Shown piece after piece: positions 61,012 through 64,000 of a DNA stretch of 64,000 bases. Origin of the DNA: an uncultured Propionibacteriaceae bacterium. Its GTDB lineage: Bacteria; Actinomycetota; Actinomycetes; Propionibacteriales; Propionibacteriaceae. The translations under genes and the position numbers were made by a program. The DNA lies in contig CALBCJ010000034.1 of NCBI GenBank assembly GCA_937926975.1, forward strand, positions 10,560 through 74,559, given 5' to 3'. A model generated the notes under the pieces. It worked only from the letters and a program-made list of their open reading frames with translations. It was not told the DNA's origin and made no database searches. The stretch's first letter is position 1. The number at the start of each line of letters is the position of its first letter.

Positions 61012-61773
61012 ATGACCGATCCCCGCCCCGGTCCCCGGCACGCGAACCAGACCCGCCGTCTCCGGCTGGCGACCACCTCAGCGCGGCACAGCGACCAGGT
61101 CACCCCTGGTCCGCGCGCTGTCACTCGGCTGACCCCGGTCGGCTGGCTGCTCACCCTGACCCTGCTCAGCACGACGGTGGCGGTCGGGCCGTGGGTCTTC
61201 ACCCAGGCGGTCGCCGCCGGCACCGCGTACTCGGTCAGCACCGTCCCACGCCGTGACGTGGCGCTGGTGCTGGGGGCCGGGGTGCTGCCCAACGGGACCC
61301 CGACCGAGTACCTGCGGGCCCGGCTCGACCTGGGCTACGACCTCTTTCAGGCCGGGAAGGTCCGCGCGATCCTGGTCTCCGGCGACAACGGGGAGAAGCA
61401 CTACAACGAGCCCGACGTGATGCGGGAGTACCTGATCCGCAAGGGGGTCCCGCCCAAGAAAGTGGTCGCTGACTACGCCGGGTTCGACACCTACGCCTCC
61501 TGCGTCCGGGCGGAGAAGATCTTCGGGACGACCAGCCTGACCGTGGTCACCCAGAGCTACCACCTGCCCCGGGCGCTCACCATCTGCCGCCAGCTCGGCC
61601 TGGACGCGGTCGGTGTCGGCGACGACTCGGTCCGCGGCATCAGCACCGACACCTGGCGCGCTGGCCAGGTCCGTGAGGTGCTCGCCGACTGGAAGATGGT
61701 CTGGGACCTGACCAGCCGTCGCCAGCCGCTCCTCGGCCCCCGCGAGACCTCCCTCGACGAGGCCCTGGCCTAG
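61012..61773 (+). CDS. SanA/YdcF-family (DUF218) membrane-anchored protein
   Basis: 253 aa. A basic N-terminus and one span (VGWLLTLTLLSTTVAVGPWVF) anchor a DUF218 domain: VALVLGAGVLPNGTPTEYLRARLD, ILVSGDNGEKHYNEPDVM, GVPPKKVVADYAGFDTYASC and TQSYHLPRAL. SanA relatives affect envelope permeability to vancomycin and other drugs; the enzyme activity is unknown. The 272 nt separating it from argS hold no gene and should contain both divergent promoters. Confidence 0.9.
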   Translation: MTDPRPGPRHANQTRRLRLATTSARHSDQVTPGPRAVTRLTPVGWLLTLTLLSTTVAVGPWVFTQAVAAGTAYSVSTVPRRDVALVLGAGVLPNGTPTEYLRARLDLGYDLFQAGKVRAILVSGDNGEKHYNEPDVMREYLIRKGVPPKKVVADYAGFDTYASCVRAEKIFGTTSLTVVTQSYHLPRALTICRQLGLDAVGVGDDSVRGISTDTWRAGQVREVLADWKMVWDLTSRRQPLLGPRETSLDEALA

Positions 61774-61798
61774 CAGGCGGTCACACCTGCCAGGCCAG
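61765..61798. terminator. Hairpin between convergent genes
   Basis: CTGGCCTAGCAGG / CCTGCCAGGCCAG, 13-bp stem with one mismatch and an 8-nt loop, overlapping the SanA-like stop codon and 15 nt from the pgi end. Bidirectional terminator likely. Confidence 0.65.
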
Positions 61799-61812
61799 CG
61801 CGAGCCCCGCGG

Positions 61813-63480
61813 TCAGGCCCGCTTCGACCGGTAGAAGCCGATCAGGGCCTTGGTCGACTCGTCCTGGGTGGCCAGGGCCTGGTCGTCGGAGGAGATCGCC
61901 GGGGCGATCTGCAGCGCGAGCTGCTTGCCGAGCTCGACCCCCCACTGGTCGTACGAGTCGATGCCCCAGACGGCGCCCTGGACGAAGGTGATGTGCTCGT
62001 ACAGGGCGATCAGCTGGCCGACGACCGACGGGGTCAGGGCGGGGGCCAGGACCGAGGTCGTGGGCCGGTTGCCGGGGAAGACCCGGGCGGTCACGATCGG
62101 CTCCGGGGTGCCCTCGGCCCGTACCTCGTCGGCGGTCTTGCCGAAGGCCAGCGCCTTGGTCTGGGCGAAGAAGTTCGCCAGCAGCAGCTCGTGGACGTCC
62201 TGGTCGCCGTCGCGCAGCGGGTGGGACGGGTTGACCACGGCGATGAAGTCGGCCGGCACCAGCTGGGTGCCCTGGTGGATCAGCTGGTAGAAGGCGTGCT
62301 GCCCGTTGGTGCCGGGCTCGCCCCAGAAGACCTCACCGGTCTCGGTGGTGACCGGCGCCCCGTCGGCGCGAACCCCCTTGCCGTTGGACTCCATGGTGAG
62401 CTGCTGCAGGTACGCGGCGAAGCGGTGCAGGTACTGCGCGTACGGGAGCACCGCGTGCGAGGCCGCCTTGCAGAAGTTCACGTACCAGACGTTGAGCAGG
62501 CCCATCAGCACCGGCACGTTCTGGGCCAGCGGGGTGCTGGCGAAGTGCTGGTCGATGGCCCGGAAGCCGGCCAGGAAGTCCTCAAAGGCCTCCGGCCCGA
62601 TCGCGACGGCGACCGCGGTGCCGACGGCCGAGTCGACCGAGTAGCGTCCGCCGACCCAGTCCCAGAAGCCGAAGGCGTTGGCCGGGTCGATCCCGAACGC
62701 GGCCACCTTGTCGAGCGCGGTCGAGACCGCGACGAAGTGCTTGGCCACGACGTCCGTACGCGACTGCTCGGAGCCGTCGATGGCGCCGGCGGCCTGCAGC
62801 GCGTCCCACAGCCACTGCCTCGCCAGCCGGGCGTTGGTCAGGGTCTCCAGGGTGGTGAAGGTCTTCGAGGCGACGATGAACAGGGTCGTCTCGGGGTCCA
62901 GGTCGGCCGTGGTCGTGTACAGGTCGGTCGGGTCGATGTTCGACACGAAGCGGCAGGCCAGCCCGTCCAGCACGTACGGGCGGAGCGCCTCGTACACCAT
63001 CACCGGCCCGAGGTCGGAGCCGCCGATGCCGATGTTGACGACGGTCTGGATCGGCTTGCCGGTGACCCCGACCCACTGCCCCGAGCGGACCTTCTCGGCG
63101 AACGCGTACACCTGGTCGAGCACTTGCCGCACGTCGGCGACGACCTCGGTGCCGTCGACCACCAGCTGCTCGCCGGGGGCCCGGCGCAGCGCGGTGTGCA
63201 GCACCGACCGGTTCTCGGTGACGTTGATCTTGTCGCCGCGCAGCATCGCGTCGCGCCGCTCGGCCAGCCCGACCTGCTCGGCCAGGCGGACCAGAGCCGC
63301 CAGCACCTCGTCGGTGACCAGGTTCTTCGACAGGTCGACGTACAGGTCGCCCGCGGTGAGGCTCAGCGACCGGACCCGCTCCGGGTCGGCCAGCAGCGCT
63401 CGCAGGTCGACATCAAGGTTGTCGTGAAGCCGGGCCAGCTCGGCCCAGGCGGCGGTCTGCGTGGGGTCGGCGATGCTCAT
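61813..63480 (-). CDS. pgi: Glucose-6-phosphate isomerase
   Basis: 555 aa, full length. Signatures: NIGIGGSDLGPVMVYEAL (sugar-phosphate loop), SKTFTTLETLTNARLARQWL, FGFWDWVGGRYSVDSAVG, MESNGKGVRADG (motif 1 region), GEPGTNGQHAFYQLIHQG (catalytic Glu and His region) and SYDQWGVELGKQLA. Interconverts glucose-6- and fructose-6-phosphate. Monocistronic. Confidence 0.98.
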   Translation of the reverse strand: MSIADPTQTAAWAELARLHDNLDVDLRALLADPERVRSLSLTAGDLYVDLSKNLVTDEVLAALVRLAEQVGLAERRDAMLRGDKINVTENRSVLHTALRRAPGEQLVVDGTEVVADVRQVLDQVYAFAEKVRSGQWVGVTGKPIQTVVNIGIGGSDLGPVMVYEALRPYVLDGLACRFVSNIDPTDLYTTTADLDPETTLFIVASKTFTTLETLTNARLARQWLWDALQAAGAIDGSEQSRTDVVAKHFVAVSTALDKVAAFGIDPANAFGFWDWVGGRYSVDSAVGTAVAVAIGPEAFEDFLAGFRAIDQHFASTPLAQNVPVLMGLLNVWYVNFCKAASHAVLPYAQYLHRFAAYLQQLTMESNGKGVRADGAPVTTETGEVFWGEPGTNGQHAFYQLIHQGTQLVPADFIAVVNPSHPLRDGDQDVHELLLANFFAQTKALAFGKTADEVRAEGTPEPIVTARVFPGNRPTTSVLAPALTPSVVGQLIALYEHITFVQGAVWGIDSYDQWGVELGKQLALQIAPAISSDDQALATQDESTKALIGFYRSKRA

Positions 63481-63528
63481 GCCCGGACTCTACTGTGTGG
63501 GATCGCCGCCGCCTCCCACTCGGGCTGG

Positions 63529-63792
63529 TCACAGTGCCAGGTCAGCACGCAGGTCGTCGAGGGTGACCCGCTCCCCGTCGTCGTGCGCCTTCGCCTCCCG
63601 GTAGGCGGCTACGTCCTGGGCCATCTCGAGCTCTTCGAGGGCTTCAAGATCCGCCACGCCAATCACCACAGCCGCCAGCCTGCCGTTCCGCGTGACACCG
63701 ATCCGCTCGCCGGCGTAGCCGGCCCGCCCCAGCACCTCACTGAGCTGAGCCCGCAGCTCGCGCGCCGACACCTGCCTGTCCAGGCTCACCAT
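63529..63792 (-). CDS. Phd/YefM-type antitoxin, no adjacent toxin
   Basis: 87 aa from ATG 63792. Phd/YefM fold: SLDRQVSARELRAQLSEVLGRAGYAGERIGVTRNGRLAAVVIGVADLEALEELE, with the usual ARELR and TRNGR-x-AAV motifs (given here in part). RelE/ParE-type toxins normally follow; instead pgi follows 48 nt downstream on the same strand, and nothing is recognised in the 208 nt upstream to the window end. Orphan antitoxin, or partner outside the window. Confidence 0.82.
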   Translation of the reverse strand: MVSLDRQVSARELRAQLSEVLGRAGYAGERIGVTRNGRLAAVVIGVADLEALEELEMAQDVAAYREAKAHDDGERVTLDDLRADLAL

Positions 63793-64000
63793 GAGCCATG
63801 TGTAGCACTCCGCGGCGGAGCTCGGGCGATCAAGCACAGCCCCCGGCTGGACGAAGGAGCGGTGACGAACGACTCGCTGTGCCCGGCCCCCGAACCCGTG
63901 CGCCCAACCCGACCACAGCCCGCAAGCCAGCACGCTCAACCCAATCACGACCGGCCGCGTAGTCCCCGGTCTGGACGACGAAGAGCGAGAAACGACAGGC

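Overview
The window is high-GC DNA from an actinobacterium, most likely Propionibacteriaceae or a close relative. The grounds are very high GC with GC-ending codons, many GTG starts, 4-nt ATGA/GTGA gene overlaps, a HemC-HemD fusion next to hemB and hemL, and a succinyl-CoA:acetate-type CoA-transferase typical of propionate-forming fermenters. Species assignment is inference, because no rRNA or phylogenetic marker was compared.

Layout. 1-3816: tetrapyrrole genes hemCD (5' end cut by the window), hemB and hemL. 3945-10233: housekeeping and unknown genes (GT-B-like protein, YwiC-like membrane protein, CoA-transferase, PemK-like, VOC protein, frameshifted ankyrin protein). 10338-18795: an acid-sugar catabolic regulon, with a divergent aldo/keto reductase, DUF1537 kinase, PdxA2-type dehydrogenase, DeoR regulator, NRAMP-like transporter, DHDPS/NanA-family lyase, Asp-box sialidase-like protein and SDR. 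Five copies of a TTGCGC-N5-GCGCAA-type operator sit in its two control regions at helically phased spacing. 18954-21005: an LPXTG-like surface protein gene interrupted by one in-frame TGA. 21360-25333: a siderophore/iron ABC importer behind a DtxR-like box.

26400-32130 is an accessory, scarred region: three FitA-like antitoxin genes (only one with its PIN toxin), a lipoprotein/unknown/CPBP-protease trio, a decayed IS3-family element inside an IS630 fragment, remnants of IS3- and IS30-type transposases, and a duplicated gene 3' end. 32195-35368: a PadR regulator with a CPBP protease, then a TctA-like permease with a small membrane partner. 35486-39541: a tightly overlapping lower-mevalonate operon (mvaK1-mvaD-mvaK2-fni), which is unusual in this type of organism.

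39643-54760 holds three paralogous NB-ARC/TPR (STAND, NLR-like) genes. They share a glycine-rich hydrophobic N-terminus and an almost identical, apparently leaderless promoter. A complete peptide/nickel-type ABC importer operon lies between copies 1 and 2, and a DUF4143-type ATPase preceded by three 23-bp direct repeats lies between copies 2 and 3. Copy 3 carries a tandem array of nearly identical 126-bp TPR units. This cluster is the best candidate for an under-described (possibly anti-phage or signalling) system. 54797-64000 returns to core genes: DUF1345 protein, acetyltransferase with a divergent MerR regulator, YbaB-like protein, tRNA-Gly(CCC), an M50 site-2 protease, argS, a SanA/YdcF protein, pgi and an orphan Phd-type antitoxin.
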